In this document: in pieces, positions 1-7,966 of the stretch | Layout: each line of letters starts with the position of its first letter | How positions within the stretch are numbered: the stretch's first letter is position 1 | Origin: Clostridiales bacterium | GTDB taxonomy: Bacteria > Bacillota_A > Clostridia > Peptostreptococcales > Anaerovoracaceae | Direction of reading: 5' to 3' | Assembly (NCBI GenBank): GCA_012510935.1 | Contig: JAAZHB010000226.1 | Span: 1-12,098 of the forward strand | DNA: 12,098 bases | Made by a program: the position numbers and the translations under genes | Notes under the pieces: model-generated | What the model saw: only the letters and a program-made list of their open reading frames with translations | The model's database searches: none | What the model was told of the DNA's origin: nothing

Positions 1-708
1 GAAGGCCCAGAGGTTTCTGTACTATCTTTCACAGATGGTCATTGTGTAAAACCAATGATTTCATCAATGGACCACAAGCGTGCAGGTGATGGAGATACGG
101 GACTTAATACAGGAGGAATGGGAACAGTTGCACCTAATCCATACTATACAGATGAAATAGCCAAACGATGCATGAAAGAAATATTCGTTCCAACAATCGA
201 AGCAATGAATGCCGAAGGAAGACAATTCAAGGGGTGCCTATACTTTGGCTTGATGCTAACAAAGGATGGACCAAAGGTAATTGAGTACAATTGTAGATTC
301 GGTGACCCAGAGACACAGGTTGTGTTGCCACTTCTAAAGACTGATTTACTTACAATTATGCAAGCAGTTACAGAAGAGAGACTAGAGGATATAGATATTG
401 AGTGGTCTGACATGAATGCATGCTGTGTAATCGCAGCGAGCGAGGGCTACCCAGTATCATATGAGAAAGGAAATGAAGTTACAATTCCCGAGAACATTCG
501 CAGCAATGTGTATGTCGCTGGAGCTACAAATGAGAATGGCATTTTAGTTAATACTGGTGGCAGAGTTCTAGGGGTAACTGCTATAGAGCCAACTTTGGAG
601 AAGGCTATTCAATCCTCTTATAGGATGATGGATAGGATAGAATTCAAGAATAAGTATTGCCGTACAGATATCGGGCAAAAAGCGCTAGCTGCAAATAAAG
701 AGAAATAG
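1..708 (+). CDS. purD: Phosphoribosylamine--glycine ligase (GAR synthetase), C-terminal part; 5' end outside window
   Basis: PurD joins glycine to 5-phosphoribosylamine using ATP to give glycinamide ribonucleotide (GAR), the second step of de novo purine synthesis, in the cytosol. The reading frame is open from base 1 (it starts E-G-P-E-V-S-V-L-S-F-T-D-G), so the gene begins before the window; 235 residues are visible of the roughly 420 usual for the family. The ATP-grasp signature DHKRAGDGDTGLNTGGMG lies near visible residues 24-41. The metal/ATP-binding stretch VIEYNCRFGDPETQ follows, with the acidic and Asn residues expected for Mg binding, and then the small C-terminal domain to the end. 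An internal ATG at 55 is not the start, because conserved family sequence lies upstream of it. purL follows after 41 bases with no terminator between them, so the two are probably cotranscribed. Identification is secure; only the N-terminal domain cannot be checked. Confidence 0.97.
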   Translation, partial: EGPEVSVLSFTDGHCVKPMISSMDHKRAGDGDTGLNTGGMGTVAPNPYYTDEIAKRCMKEIFVPTIEAMNAEGRQFKGCLYFGLMLTKDGPKVIEYNCRFGDPETQVVLPLLKTDLLTIMQAVTEERLEDIDIEWSDMNACCVIAASEGYPVSYEKGNEVTIPENIRSNVYVAGATNENGILVNTGGRVLGVTAIEPTLEKAIQSSYRMMDRIEFKNKYCRTDIGQKALAANKEK

Positions 709-749
709 ATTAAAAACACATTTTTCATAGAGACAATAAGGAGTAGGAA

Positions 750-3700
750 ATGGTATATAGAATATTTGTTGAAAAGAAGCCTGAACTGGCTAATGAAGCT
801 GCAGGACTACTTGCCGACATTAAGACTCTACTTGGAATTCAAAGCCTTGAGTCTGTAAGAATGATTAGCAGATATGATGCAGATAACATCGACAAGGATT
901 TGTTTGAGTATGCAGTGAAGACAGTTTTCTCAGAGCCGCAGCTTGACAACACAGCGGACACCGTAGAAGGACTCAATTGTTCAGGATGCAAAGAGCTTTT
1001 TGCTGTAGAACAGTTGCCAGGTCAGTTTGACCAAAGAGCAGACTCAGCGGCACAGTGCATCCAATTGATCTCCCAGAAGGAGAAGCCTCTAGTAAAGTTT
1101 GCAAAGGTGTATGCACTTTATGGGGATTTATCAGAGAATGAAATTGCAGAAATAAAGAAATATATAATTAATCCTGTTGAGACAAGAGAGGCATCACTCG
1201 ATGTCCCAGAGACTCTTGAAATGAAATTTGATGTTCCTAAAGATGTAGAGGTTCTATCAGGATTCACAGGAATGGGACAGAGCGACAGAAGTGAGTTCAT
1301 TAAAAACTACGGACTTGCAATGGATGAGGCAGACCTTGCGGTGTGCGTGGACTACTTCGCATCAGAAAAGCGCAACCCTACTATTACAGAGATTAGAATG
1401 ATTGACACCTATTGGTCAGACCATTGCAGACATACAACTTTTGGCACTGTCATCGATGAAGTAACTTTCGAAGATGATCTTTTGCAAACTGCATATAATG
1501 AATACATTTCACTTAGAGGTGAGCTTGGCAGAGATGAGAAGAAGATTTGCTTCATGGATCTTGCGACTATTGCAGTTCGTCAGCTTAAGAAAGAAGGTAA
1601 GCTTGACAGACTTGATGAGTCCGAGGAAATCAACGCTTGCACAGTAAAGATTACTGTTACAGTGGACGGAGAACCGCAGCCTTGGTTGCTTCTCTTCAAG
1701 AATGAGACTCATAACCATCCAACAGAAATTGAGCCATTTGGTGGTGCTGCAACTTGCGTTGGCGGTTGCATCAGAGACCCACTGTCAGGTCGTTCTTATG
1801 TATATGCAGCTATGAGATTGACTGGAGCAGCAGACCCATTGCAACCTGTAAGCGAGACATTACCGGGAAAACTGCCACAAAGATCAATTGTCACAACTGC
1901 AGCTGCTGGTTATTCTTCATATGGTAACCAGATTGGTCTTGCAACAGGAATGGTTGATGAGATTTATCACCCAGGTTATGCTGCAAAGAGAATGGAAGTT
2001 GGCGCTGTAATTGGCGCTGCACCTGCTGAGAATGTTAGAAGAGAAAGACCGGACCCTACAGATGTAGTTATGCTACTTGGAGGAAGCACTGGGCGTGATG
2101 GCATTGGCGGAGCAACCGGATCCTCAAAGGCACATGACTCACATTCTGTTGAGACTTGTGGCTCGGAGGTTCAGAAGGGTAACGCTCCTGAAGAAAGAAA
2201 AATTCAAAGACTCTTTAGAAATGGAGAGGCCACAAGATTAATTAAGCGTTGCAACGATTTTGGTGCAGGAGGTGTGTCTGTAGCTATCGGTGAGCTAGCT
2301 GATGGTCTTGAAATCAATCTAAATGCTGTTCCAAAAAAATATGAGGGTCTAGATGGTACAGAGCTTGCAATTTCAGAGTCACAGGAAAGAATGGCTTGCG
2401 TTATTGCAAAGGCAGATATAGATAAGTTCATGGAGCTTGCTGCAACTGAAAATCTTCAATGTGTTCAGGTTGCAGAGGTTACTGAAAGACCATATCTAAC
2501 AATGAAGTGGAATGACAAGACAATTGTAGATATTTCAAGAAAGTTCCTTGATTCAAATGGCGCAGATAAGCATATTACAATCGCTCCAGAGGCACCAAAG
2601 CCTTGGAAAAAGACAGTGGAGGGTAGTTTTGCAGAGAACTACAAGGCTCTTGCGTCAGATCTCAATAGCTGTTCCAAAAGAGGACTATCTGAGAGATTTG
2701 ATTCAACTGTCGGTGCAGGTTCAGTTCTAATGCCTTTCGGCGGCAAGAAGCAGCTTACACCAATTCAGGCGATGGTTCACCAGCTGCCATTGATTGAAGG
2801 ACAGACAGACGATTGTTCATTAATGGCTTGGGGCTATAATCCATTTATTGCGGAAAAGAGCCCTTACCATTCAGCATATCTTGCTGTAGTTGAGTCAGCA
2901 TCTAAGCTTGTAGCAACAGGCGCAAGCTTTAACGAGGTTTACCTCTCGTTCCAGGAGTACTTTGAATCTCCACGCAAAGATGCAAAGAGATGGGGCAAAC
3001 CACTCGCAGCACTTCTTGGTGCATTCAAGGCACAGCTAGGATTAGGTATTGGGTCAATTGGCGGAAAGGATTCGATGTCAGGCTCATTTGAGAATATCGA
3101 TGTTCCACCAACTTTGATTTCTTTTGCAGTAACAACTGAGAAGGTTTATAACATTACTACTCCAGAATTTAAGGCAGCTGGAAATAAGGCGGTAATGATT
3201 AGACCAGAGCTAGATGAAGAGGGACTTCCAGTTGCGGAATCACTGCTCTCTGTATTTGAGAAGGTGACAGAACTTGCTAGAGCTGAAGAGGCCTATGCAA
3301 TTTATACACCAGGTATTGGCGGTGTTGCAGAGGCAGTGCTCAAGATGAGTCTTGGAAACGGATTTGGCTTCACTTATGACAAATCAGTATCGATGAATGA
3401 TATGTTCGGCTACAGTTACGGTGCATTTATTGTTGAAGTTGACGCTGATTTTGAAGAAGAAGGCTTTACAGAGCTTGGTGTTATAACAAAGAATTCTTAT
3501 ATCGATTGGGGAGAAGCTTCTGTTACGATGAGTGCTTTGACAAGCGCATACGAGGAGAAGCTGGAGAGCGTGTTCCCATGCAATATCGAGGATAGTAAAG
3601 CACCTGTAAAGAATTTTGAATATAGAGCGGACTCTTGGAAGACAGGAACAGTAAAAGCTGCAAGTCCAAAGGTAATTATTCCGGTTTTCCCAGGAACAAA

Positions 3701-4460
3701 TTGTGAATTTGATTCAGCTCGAGCAATTCGAGAGGCTGGCGGTACACCTGAAATAATGGTAATTAGAAATAGAACAAGCGAGGATATCGCTAGATCTATT
3801 GAGGATGTTTCAAAGGAACTTAAGACTGCGCAGATGGTATTCCTTCCAGGAGGATTCTCCGGAGGAGATGAGCCAGATGGATCAGCTAAGTTCATTACTG
3901 CATTCTTCAGAAACGCCGCTATCAAGGAAGGCGTAACAGATCTTCTTGAGAATAGAGATGGATTGATGTGCGGAATTTGTAATGGATTCCAAGCACTTAT
4001 CAAGCTAGGACTTGTACCTTATGGTAAAATCATTGATACAGATGAGAATTGTCCAACCCTGACATACAATACAATTGGTTGTCACCAGTCGAGAATCGTA
4101 GATGTTAGAGTTGCATCCAACAAGTCACCTTGGCTAAGACATACAAATGTTGGAGATGTTTTTTCAGCACCTATATCACATGGAGAAGGTCGTTTTGTTG
4201 CAAGCGAAGAATTGATTAAGCAGCTTGCAGATAATGGACAGATTGCAACGCAGTATGTAGATGAGAGCGGGAATGCTACATCGAAGATTCATTTTAACCC
4301 AAATAATTCAGCATACGCTATAGAGGGAATTACATCACCAGATGGCAGAGTGTTCGGCAAGATGGCACATGCTGAAAGAGTTGGAAAGAACCTGTACAAG
4401 AATGTTCCAGGCAACTATTTCATTGGCATGTTCGATAGTGCTGTAAAATATTTCAAATAG
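750..4460 (+). CDS. purL: Phosphoribosylformylglycinamidine synthase, single-chain type (FGAM synthase)
   Basis: PurL converts FGAR to FGAM with ATP and glutamine, the fourth step of de novo purine synthesis. At 1,236 residues it is the large fused form (N-terminal PurS-like region, synthetase halves and glutaminase in one chain), not the split PurS/PurL/PurQ form of Bacillus. Visible motifs are SDHCRHT (223-229), FKNETHNHP (316-324), the phosphate-loop-like GGSTGRDG (444-451) and GGKDS (771-775) in the second synthetase half. A class I glutamine amidotransferase domain runs from about 973 to the end, with nucleophile Cys1077 in GICNG and the His1207/Glu1209 pair in AHAER. The glutaminase triad therefore looks intact. 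The ATG at 750 is preceded by AAGGAG (738-743) with a 6-base spacer. It is slightly shorter than the roughly 1,295-residue proteobacterial enzyme and fits the clostridial clade. It lies directly after purD and before a tandem hairpin, so it is probably the last gene of the pur operon. Confidence 0.98.
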   Translation: MVYRIFVEKKPELANEAAGLLADIKTLLGIQSLESVRMISRYDADNIDKDLFEYAVKTVFSEPQLDNTADTVEGLNCSGCKELFAVEQLPGQFDQRADSAAQCIQLISQKEKPLVKFAKVYALYGDLSENEIAEIKKYIINPVETREASLDVPETLEMKFDVPKDVEVLSGFTGMGQSDRSEFIKNYGLAMDEADLAVCVDYFASEKRNPTITEIRMIDTYWSDHCRHTTFGTVIDEVTFEDDLLQTAYNEYISLRGELGRDEKKICFMDLATIAVRQLKKEGKLDRLDESEEINACTVKITVTVDGEPQPWLLLFKNETHNHPTEIEPFGGAATCVGGCIRDPLSGRSYVYAAMRLTGAADPLQPVSETLPGKLPQRSIVTTAAAGYSSYGNQIGLATGMVDEIYHPGYAAKRMEVGAVIGAAPAENVRRERPDPTDVVMLLGGSTGRDGIGGATGSSKAHDSHSVETCGSEVQKGNAPEERKIQRLFRNGEATRLIKRCNDFGAGGVSVAIGELADGLEINLNAVPKKYEGLDGTELAISESQERMACVIAKADIDKFMELAATENLQCVQVAEVTERPYLTMKWNDKTIVDISRKFLDSNGADKHITIAPEAPKPWKKTVEGSFAENYKALASDLNSCSKRGLSERFDSTVGAGSVLMPFGGKKQLTPIQAMVHQLPLIEGQTDDCSLMAWGYNPFIAEKSPYHSAYLAVVESASKLVATGASFNEVYLSFQEYFESPRKDAKRWGKPLAALLGAFKAQLGLGIGSIGGKDSMSGSFENIDVPPTLISFAVTTEKVYNITTPEFKAAGNKAVMIRPELDEEGLPVAESLLSVFEKVTELARAEEAYAIYTPGIGGVAEAVLKMSLGNGFGFTYDKSVSMNDMFGYSYGAFIVEVDADFEEEGFTELGVITKNSYIDWGEASVTMSALTSAYEEKLESVFPCNIEDSKAPVKNFEYRADSWKTGTVKAASPKVIIPVFPGTNCEFDSARAIREAGGTPEIMVIRNRTSEDIARSIEDVSKELKTAQMVFLPGGFSGGDEPDGSAKFITAFFRNAAIKEGVTDLLENRDGLMCGICNGFQALIKLGLVPYGKIIDTDENCPTLTYNTIGCHQSRIVDVRVASNKSPWLRHTNVGDVFSAPISHGEGRFVASEELIKQLADNGQIATQYVDESGNATSKIHFNPNNSAYAIEGITSPDGRVFGKMAHAERVGKNLYKNVPGNYFIGMFDSAVKYFK

Positions 4461-4473
4461 TATTCGATTAACT

Positions 4474-4502
4474 AGGGATGATCAAGCGAGGTCATCCCTT
4501 TT
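4474..4502 (+). terminator. Intrinsic terminator candidate after purL
   Basis: A 10-base-pair stem (4474-4483 with 4490-4499, one T-G pair) closes a 6-base loop AAGCGA and is followed by a short run of T (4499-4502). It begins 14 bases after the purL stop codon. The T tract is short, so termination here may be partial, with the next hairpin as backup. Confidence 0.7.
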
Positions 4503-4513
4503 GCTTGAAACAT

Positions 4514-4550
4514 AAAAGACGCAGGTGGGCAAATCCCAGATGCGTCTTTT
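4514..4550. terminator. Bidirectional intrinsic terminator between convergent purL and channel gene
   Basis: AAAAGACGCA (4514-4523) pairs perfectly with TGCGTCTTTT (4541-4550). An inner TGGG/CCCA helix (4526-4529 with 4535-4538) stacks across a small internal loop. Because the stem base is A4/T4, the transcript ends in a U run when read from either strand. It can therefore serve purL on the + strand and the uraA-channel unit on the - strand, whose last stop codon is at 4572-4574. Confidence 0.8.
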
Positions 4551-4571
4551 GTCATTTATTTAGGCCCTTAA

Positions 4572-4991
4572 TTAGCCTTTTAATTTCTTAACAGTATTCT
4601 GTATCTCGAGAAGTTCTTCCTTACTCAATTCTGAAAGGTGCTCAAGCTTATCCATGAAGACCGTTGCGGTCATCTTCTCTCTTCTATTGATTACTTCCAT
4701 ATAGTGACTCACAATTACTCCTGAAAAAACTGCAACAATAGCAATTTCGTAAATCGTGATATATACGGTTAGGATTCGCCCAAGCGTTGTAGTTACAACG
4801 AGGTCACCAAACCCAATGCTGGTCGAAGCAACAAATATATACCAGATAGAATCACCATAGGTATTTATGTTGGGCTCTATCTTCAGCAAGATTAAGCCTA
4901 CTATAAGAATGCTTGCAATAAACCCGGAGAAAATCTTTTCAGCTTGACATTTCTTGATTATATACCAGAACAACCTAAAACCATGTTTCAT
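4572..4991 (-). CDS. Small two-transmembrane potassium-channel-like protein
   Basis: This is probably a K+-selective pore subunit in the cytoplasmic membrane. The 139-residue protein has a short basic N-terminus, a first hydrophobic helix (about 20-37) and a pore-helix region (45-58). The filter-like motif TSIGFGD (57-63) corresponds to the TVGYGD/TIGYGD filter of the ion-channel family. A second hydrophobic helix (about 72-97) and a charged tail of about 40 residues (HYMEVINRREK..., likely helical) follow. There is no RCK/TrkA-N domain and no voltage sensor. A TTG at 4997 could start the frame two codons earlier, but the ATG at 4991 has AAGGGGG 8 bases upstream while the TTG would be only 2 bases away, so I chose the ATG. 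It follows uraA by 47 bases on the same strand with no terminator, suggesting cotranscription. Ion selectivity is inferred from the motif only; the protein is short for a stand-alone channel and would have to form a tetramer. Confidence 0.8.
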   Translation of the reverse strand: MKHGFRLFWYIIKKCQAEKIFSGFIASILIVGLILLKIEPNINTYGDSIWYIFVASTSIGFGDLVVTTTLGRILTVYITIYEIAIVAVFSGVIVSHYMEVINRREKMTATVFMDKLEHLSELSKEELLEIQNTVKKLKG

Positions 4992-5038
4992 TACCAAAAC
5001 CCCCTTATTATAATTTTGATAACAATGCTTACTTTCGC

Positions 5039-6394
5039 TTAGTCTTCAAAAGGAGGGGTCTTTCTCGCTTTAAAGTCTTCACTTGTCGCTTCAACTGTAC
5101 CTCTTCCATTAGAGACTTCTTCATAATCATTTGTTAGCTTTAGCTTATCAAGAATGTAGAAAATCAAACCTAGAAGCATTGCAACGAGGGCTGAAAGGCT
5201 CATTCCCTTAAGCTGGCATGAACCGATTTGTACGAATGCACCAGATAGACCTGTTACAAATACAACCGATGTTAAAGCCAGATTACGAGGTCTTGAATAG
5301 TCGATTTTGGAGTCAACCATCAGACGAATACCCGAGGCACCAATCATTCCATAAAGAAGGAAACTCACGCCACCCATTACAGGAGCAGGAATTGTCTGAA
5401 TCAAGCCGGATGCTTTACCAATAAATGAAAGAAGTATTGAGAAAACAGCAGCTCCACCAATTACATATACGCTGTATACTTTTGTAATGGCCATAACTCC
5501 GATGTTCTCGCCATAAGTTGTTGTAGGTACTGATCCCACCATTCCAGATAAAGCTGTTGACAGACCATCTGCAAAGATTGAGCGGTGAAGACCTGGATCC
5601 TCAAGTAGGTTAGTTCCAATAATCTCTGATGTTACAACCTGGTGGCCAATGTGTTCAGATACGATTACAAGAGTTGCAGGTATTATAATTGCAATTGCTT
5701 GTAAGTCAAACTTAGGCGTTAAGAAGTTAGGCAGTGCAAGCCATGATGCGCTTTGCAATGTTGTAAAATCAACGATGCCTAATGCAAGTGCTGTAATATA
5801 ACCAACAATAATTGCTATTAGAATTGCAATCGCAGAAGCAAATCCTCTGAAAAGAATTTGTCCAAAGACTGCAATTAGCAGTGAAATTAGGAATACTGCA
5901 ACGAATTTTGGGTCTATTGATGTGTATGTATCTGTAAGAATCAATCCACCGTTTTGTGCAGCTGATGAAGCAAGTTCAAGTCCAATAAGCGCAACTACAG
6001 GACCCATTGCAGCTGGTGGAAGAAGAACATCAATCCATTTTGTACCTATAAACTTGATAATAATTGCAATTATCATAAAGACAATTCCAGTAACAACAAA
6101 GCCGCCAAGTGCATATTGATATCCAAGTTGAGGGTCGTTGATTACCAGTAATGCCGGTGAGATGAAGGCAAAACTCGAACCCAAGTATGCAGGAGATTTT
6201 CCTTTGGTAATCAGGATGAAAATTAGTGTTCCAATACCATTCATCAATAGTGCAATTGCAGGGCTGATTCCAAGAATGTATGGAACTAGAACTGAAGCAC
6301 TGAACATAGCGAATGTGTGCTGGATAGAAAGCGGAATTCCTTTAGCCAAAGGCACTTTCTCGTTAACCTGTATAATGTGTTTTGAACTGCTCAT
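5039..6394 (-). CDS. uraA: Uracil permease (NCS2 family uracil:proton symporter)
   Basis: This is an inner-membrane carrier that imports uracil, probably driven by protons, for pyrimidine salvage. The 451-residue product is strongly hydrophobic throughout and follows the E. coli UraA pattern closely. It has PLSIQHTFAMF near 21-31, KGKSPAYLGSSFAFISP (64-80), and the substrate/proton-site segment SEHIGHQVV, with Glu247 and His251 equivalent to E. coli Glu241 and His245. NTTYGENIGVMAI-type sequence carries Glu296 (E. coli Glu290), so all three key residues are kept. The frame could extend to 6433, but the ATG at 6394 has TAAGGAG 9 bases upstream, and the extra 13 lysine-rich residues have no family counterpart. 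The C-terminal tail is about 20 residues longer than in E. coli and hydrophilic. It is divergent from the aldo/keto reductase gene and followed by the channel gene. No PyrR-type attenuator is evident in the 134-base upstream gap. Confidence 0.93.
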   Translation of the reverse strand: MSSSKHIIQVNEKVPLAKGIPLSIQHTFAMFSASVLVPYILGISPAIALLMNGIGTLIFILITKGKSPAYLGSSFAFISPALLVINDPQLGYQYALGGFVVTGIVFMIIAIIIKFIGTKWIDVLLPPAAMGPVVALIGLELASSAAQNGGLILTDTYTSIDPKFVAVFLISLLIAVFGQILFRGFASAIAILIAIIVGYITALALGIVDFTTLQSASWLALPNFLTPKFDLQAIAIIIPATLVIVSEHIGHQVVTSEIIGTNLLEDPGLHRSIFADGLSTALSGMVGSVPTTTYGENIGVMAITKVYSVYVIGGAAVFSILLSFIGKASGLIQTIPAPVMGGVSFLLYGMIGASGIRLMVDSKIDYSRPRNLALTSVVFVTGLSGAFVQIGSCQLKGMSLSALVAMLLGLIFYILDKLKLTNDYEEVSNGRGTVEATSEDFKARKTPPFED

Positions 6395-6497
6395 TAGGTT
6401 TATCTCCTTATTTTTCTTTCTATAAAATAGCATAATAACCTCTAATATTTTACTACTTTATCAGGCAAAATCATATAGGAAAGTTTGCATTAAAGTG

Positions 6498-6503
6498 TAT
6501 AAT
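6498..6503 (+). promoter_or_regulatory. -10 box candidate for the aldo/keto reductase gene
   Basis: A perfect TATAAT lies 25 bases before the reductase ATG, inside the 134-base AT-rich divergent gap (6395-6528). No good -35 box stands 16-18 bases upstream (the sequence there is roughly ATAGGA), so the promoter assignment rests on the -10 box and its position. The leader would be about 20 bases, just enough for the AGGAGG site. I could not place a convincing promoter for uraA on the other strand. Confidence 0.4.
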
Positions 6504-6528
6504 AATAAAAAAAGCACAGGAGGTTCAT

Positions 6529-7665
6529 ATGAGTAAACCATTTGAAGAAATTAACGGAAATTTTGGATTCGGGATGATGAGATTACCGATGCTAGATGAT
6601 AAAACGGTAGATGTTGCAAAGGTTAGTGAGATGGCAGATGCCTTTATTGATGCCGGGTTTAACTATTTTGATACAGCGCATGGATACCTTGATGGATTAA
6701 GTGAGCTTGCTGTAAAGGCTGCTATTTCATCAAGATATGATAGGGCACAATATCTTCTTACTGACAAGCTAACTGCAGATTATTTCGATAGCAAGGAAAG
6801 CGCTAGAGCATTCTTTATGTCACAGCTTGAAGCCTGTGGGGTGGATTATTTTGATTTTTACTTGATTCATTCAGTAAATCGATGGAATTACGATAAGTTT
6901 AGAGACTGTGGTTGCTTTGAGTTGGTAAGGGAATTAAAGGCAGAAGGTTTGATTCGACATGCTGGTCTGTCCTTCCACGATACTGCAGAAATGCTTGATT
7001 CAATAATTACAGATTATCCATGGCTTGAGTGTATTCAGTTGCAAGTCAACTATCTGGATTATAATAGTGAAGCAATTCAAAGCGGCAGATGTGTTGAAGT
7101 ATGTTGTAAGCATGAGAAGCCAATAATTGTTATGGAACCAATCAAGGGTGGTATGCTTGCTAGACTTCCTGAGAAAGCAAAGTATATTGTGGATAAACGG
7201 ACTAATAAGACCCCAGCAGAACTGGCGCTAAGATTTGCGGCTGGTTGTGATAATGTGTACATGACTCTTTCAGGAATGAACTCTGTCAAGGATATGCATG
7301 AGAACATTACCGTTATGAAAGACTGCCGTAAGCTGAATGACGAAGAGATTTCTATTGTTGAGGATGTTCTTGCTGTCTTTAATGAAATGAGTATGATTCA
7401 ATGTACAGGTTGCAGATATTGTGTTGCAGGCTGCCCAATGAATATAGATATTCCAGCACTTTTCTCATGTATGAATATACATAGCATAGAGAAAGGGTGG
7501 AATTCAGAATACTATTATGAAAGAAGCATTGCGGGAAAAGGAAAGGCAAGAGATTGCATAGGGTGTGGTTCTTGCGAGGAGTCCTGCCCGCAGCATTTGC
7601 CGATTAGAGAGCATCTTAAGACTGTTGCACAAATATTTAAGAAGCAAGAAGAAGATAGCGAATAA
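6529..7665 (+). CDS. Aldo/keto reductase with C-terminal double [4Fe-4S] ferredoxin-like domain
   Basis: This is a 378-residue predicted cytosolic oxidoreductase of the iron-sulfur aldo/keto reductase group (COG1453-like) common in anaerobes; the substrate is unknown. The TIM-barrel part (about 10-285) keeps the aldo/keto reductase tetrad positions: Asp48 and Tyr53 in FDTAHGY, Lys80 in LTDK, and His114 in YLIHSVNRW. The C-terminal part holds two four-cysteine clusters, Cys292/295/298/302 (CTGCRYCVAGCP) and Cys343/346/349/353 (CIGCGSCEESCP), each followed by proline as in bacterial ferredoxins. The clusters suggest electron transfer to or from ferredoxin, unlike classical NADPH-only family members; this is inference. 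The ATG at 6529 has AGGAGG (6518-6523) 5 bases upstream. It is divergent from uraA and followed by a gene relic and a terminator, so it is probably monocistronic. Confidence 0.9.
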   Translation: MSKPFEEINGNFGFGMMRLPMLDDKTVDVAKVSEMADAFIDAGFNYFDTAHGYLDGLSELAVKAAISSRYDRAQYLLTDKLTADYFDSKESARAFFMSQLEACGVDYFDFYLIHSVNRWNYDKFRDCGCFELVRELKAEGLIRHAGLSFHDTAEMLDSIITDYPWLECIQLQVNYLDYNSEAIQSGRCVEVCCKHEKPIIVMEPIKGGMLARLPEKAKYIVDKRTNKTPAELALRFAAGCDNVYMTLSGMNSVKDMHENITVMKDCRKLNDEEISIVEDVLAVFNEMSMIQCTGCRYCVAGCPMNIDIPALFSCMNIHSIEKGWNSEYYYERSIAGKGKARDCIGCGSCEESCPQHLPIREHLKTVAQIFKKQEEDSE

Positions 7666-7713
7666 TTGAAATGTCATAAAAAATAGCGATAAACTATATT
7701 GAAATGTCATAAA
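7665..7713. repeat. Pair of 16-base direct repeats just after the reductase stop
   Basis: ATTGAAATGTCATAAA occurs at 7665-7680 and again, identical, at 7698-7713, separated by 17 bases. The first copy starts on the last base of the reductase stop codon; the second runs into the start of the decayed ATPase relic. It could be the trace of a local duplication during insertion or deletion events, or a protein-binding site. Only two copies were seen, so it is not a CRISPR array. Confidence 0.75.
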
Positions 7714-7894
7714 TTTTCATAATCGATGAAATTCAGGCATATCCACATTTGCTTACATTGCTGAAGTTCTTAGTGCGAGATAATAGAATTAGCTATATTG
7801 CGAGTGGATTGCACACGGACATAAGTTGTACTATGCAATGAAAGACAGATATCTAGTAAAGGTAAAATCACATATTTGCCAATCTACTATGTAA
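7713..7894 (+). pseudogene. Decayed AAA ATPase (DUF4143-type) gene relic
   Basis: This non-coding gap contains two fragments that read as protein of one known architecture. Frame 7713-7808 gives FIIDEIQAYPHLLTLLKF, then four residues, then DNRISYIASG. This is the Walker B (hydrophobic-IIDE) and sensor-like region of the AAA_14/DUF4143 ATPases abundant in gut Firmicutes, whose usual continuation is SGSLLG. An in-frame stop TAA (7710-7712) sits immediately upstream and there is no start codon or ribosome site. A second fragment, in a frame shifted by two, covers 7805-7894 and reads WIAHGHKLYY then AMKDRYLVKVKSHI. GHKLYY and a later VKS-type motif are typical near the C-terminus of the same family. 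The middle of the protein (about 200 residues), the Walker A half and most of the tail are missing. I identify the family from pattern recall, not a search; the ATPase fragment is more secure than the C-terminal one. Confidence 0.6.
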
Positions 7895-7916
7895 TGTTTT
7901 ATTAAGATTTAAATAA

Positions 7917-7963
7917 AAAGGGGTCTATCAATGCACTTGTATGCTGATATGATAGGCCCCTTT
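7917..7963. terminator. Strong bidirectional intrinsic terminator between reductase/relic and TSCPD gene
   Basis: A 14-base-pair stem (7917-7930 with 7950-7963, one T-G pair) carries a GGGG/CCCC core and a 19-base loop. Read on the - strand it ends in CCCCTTTTTATTT, a good U tract, placed 4 bases after the stop of the TSCPD gene. It is therefore the likely end of the lysC-to-TSCPD side. On the + strand it is followed by TTTACTTTATTT and could also stop reductase transcription. Confidence 0.85.
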
Positions 7964-7966
7964 ACT

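Noticed and set aside
3497..4003. A 168-codon - strand open frame inside purL
   Set aside because: It is antisense to the amidotransferase domain of purL, where all catalytic motifs are intact; it has no ribosome site or recognisable motif.
5007..5012. A TATAAT on the - strand just before the channel gene, as a separate promoter
   Set aside because: Transcription would start at about base 5000, inside the AAGGGGG ribosome site, and no -35 box is present, so it would not give a translatable message.
6395..6433. N-terminal extension of uraA by 13 residues
   Set aside because: The extension would span the TAAGGAG site that serves the ATG at 6394 and has no counterpart in the family.
6395..6528. 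Riboswitch or PyrR attenuator upstream of uraA
   Set aside because: The gap is AT-rich and short; I found no terminator/antiterminator pair or conserved aptamer core.
7665..7713. CRISPR-like array
   Set aside because: Only two 16-base copies with a single 17-base spacer, too short on all counts, and no cas genes nearby.
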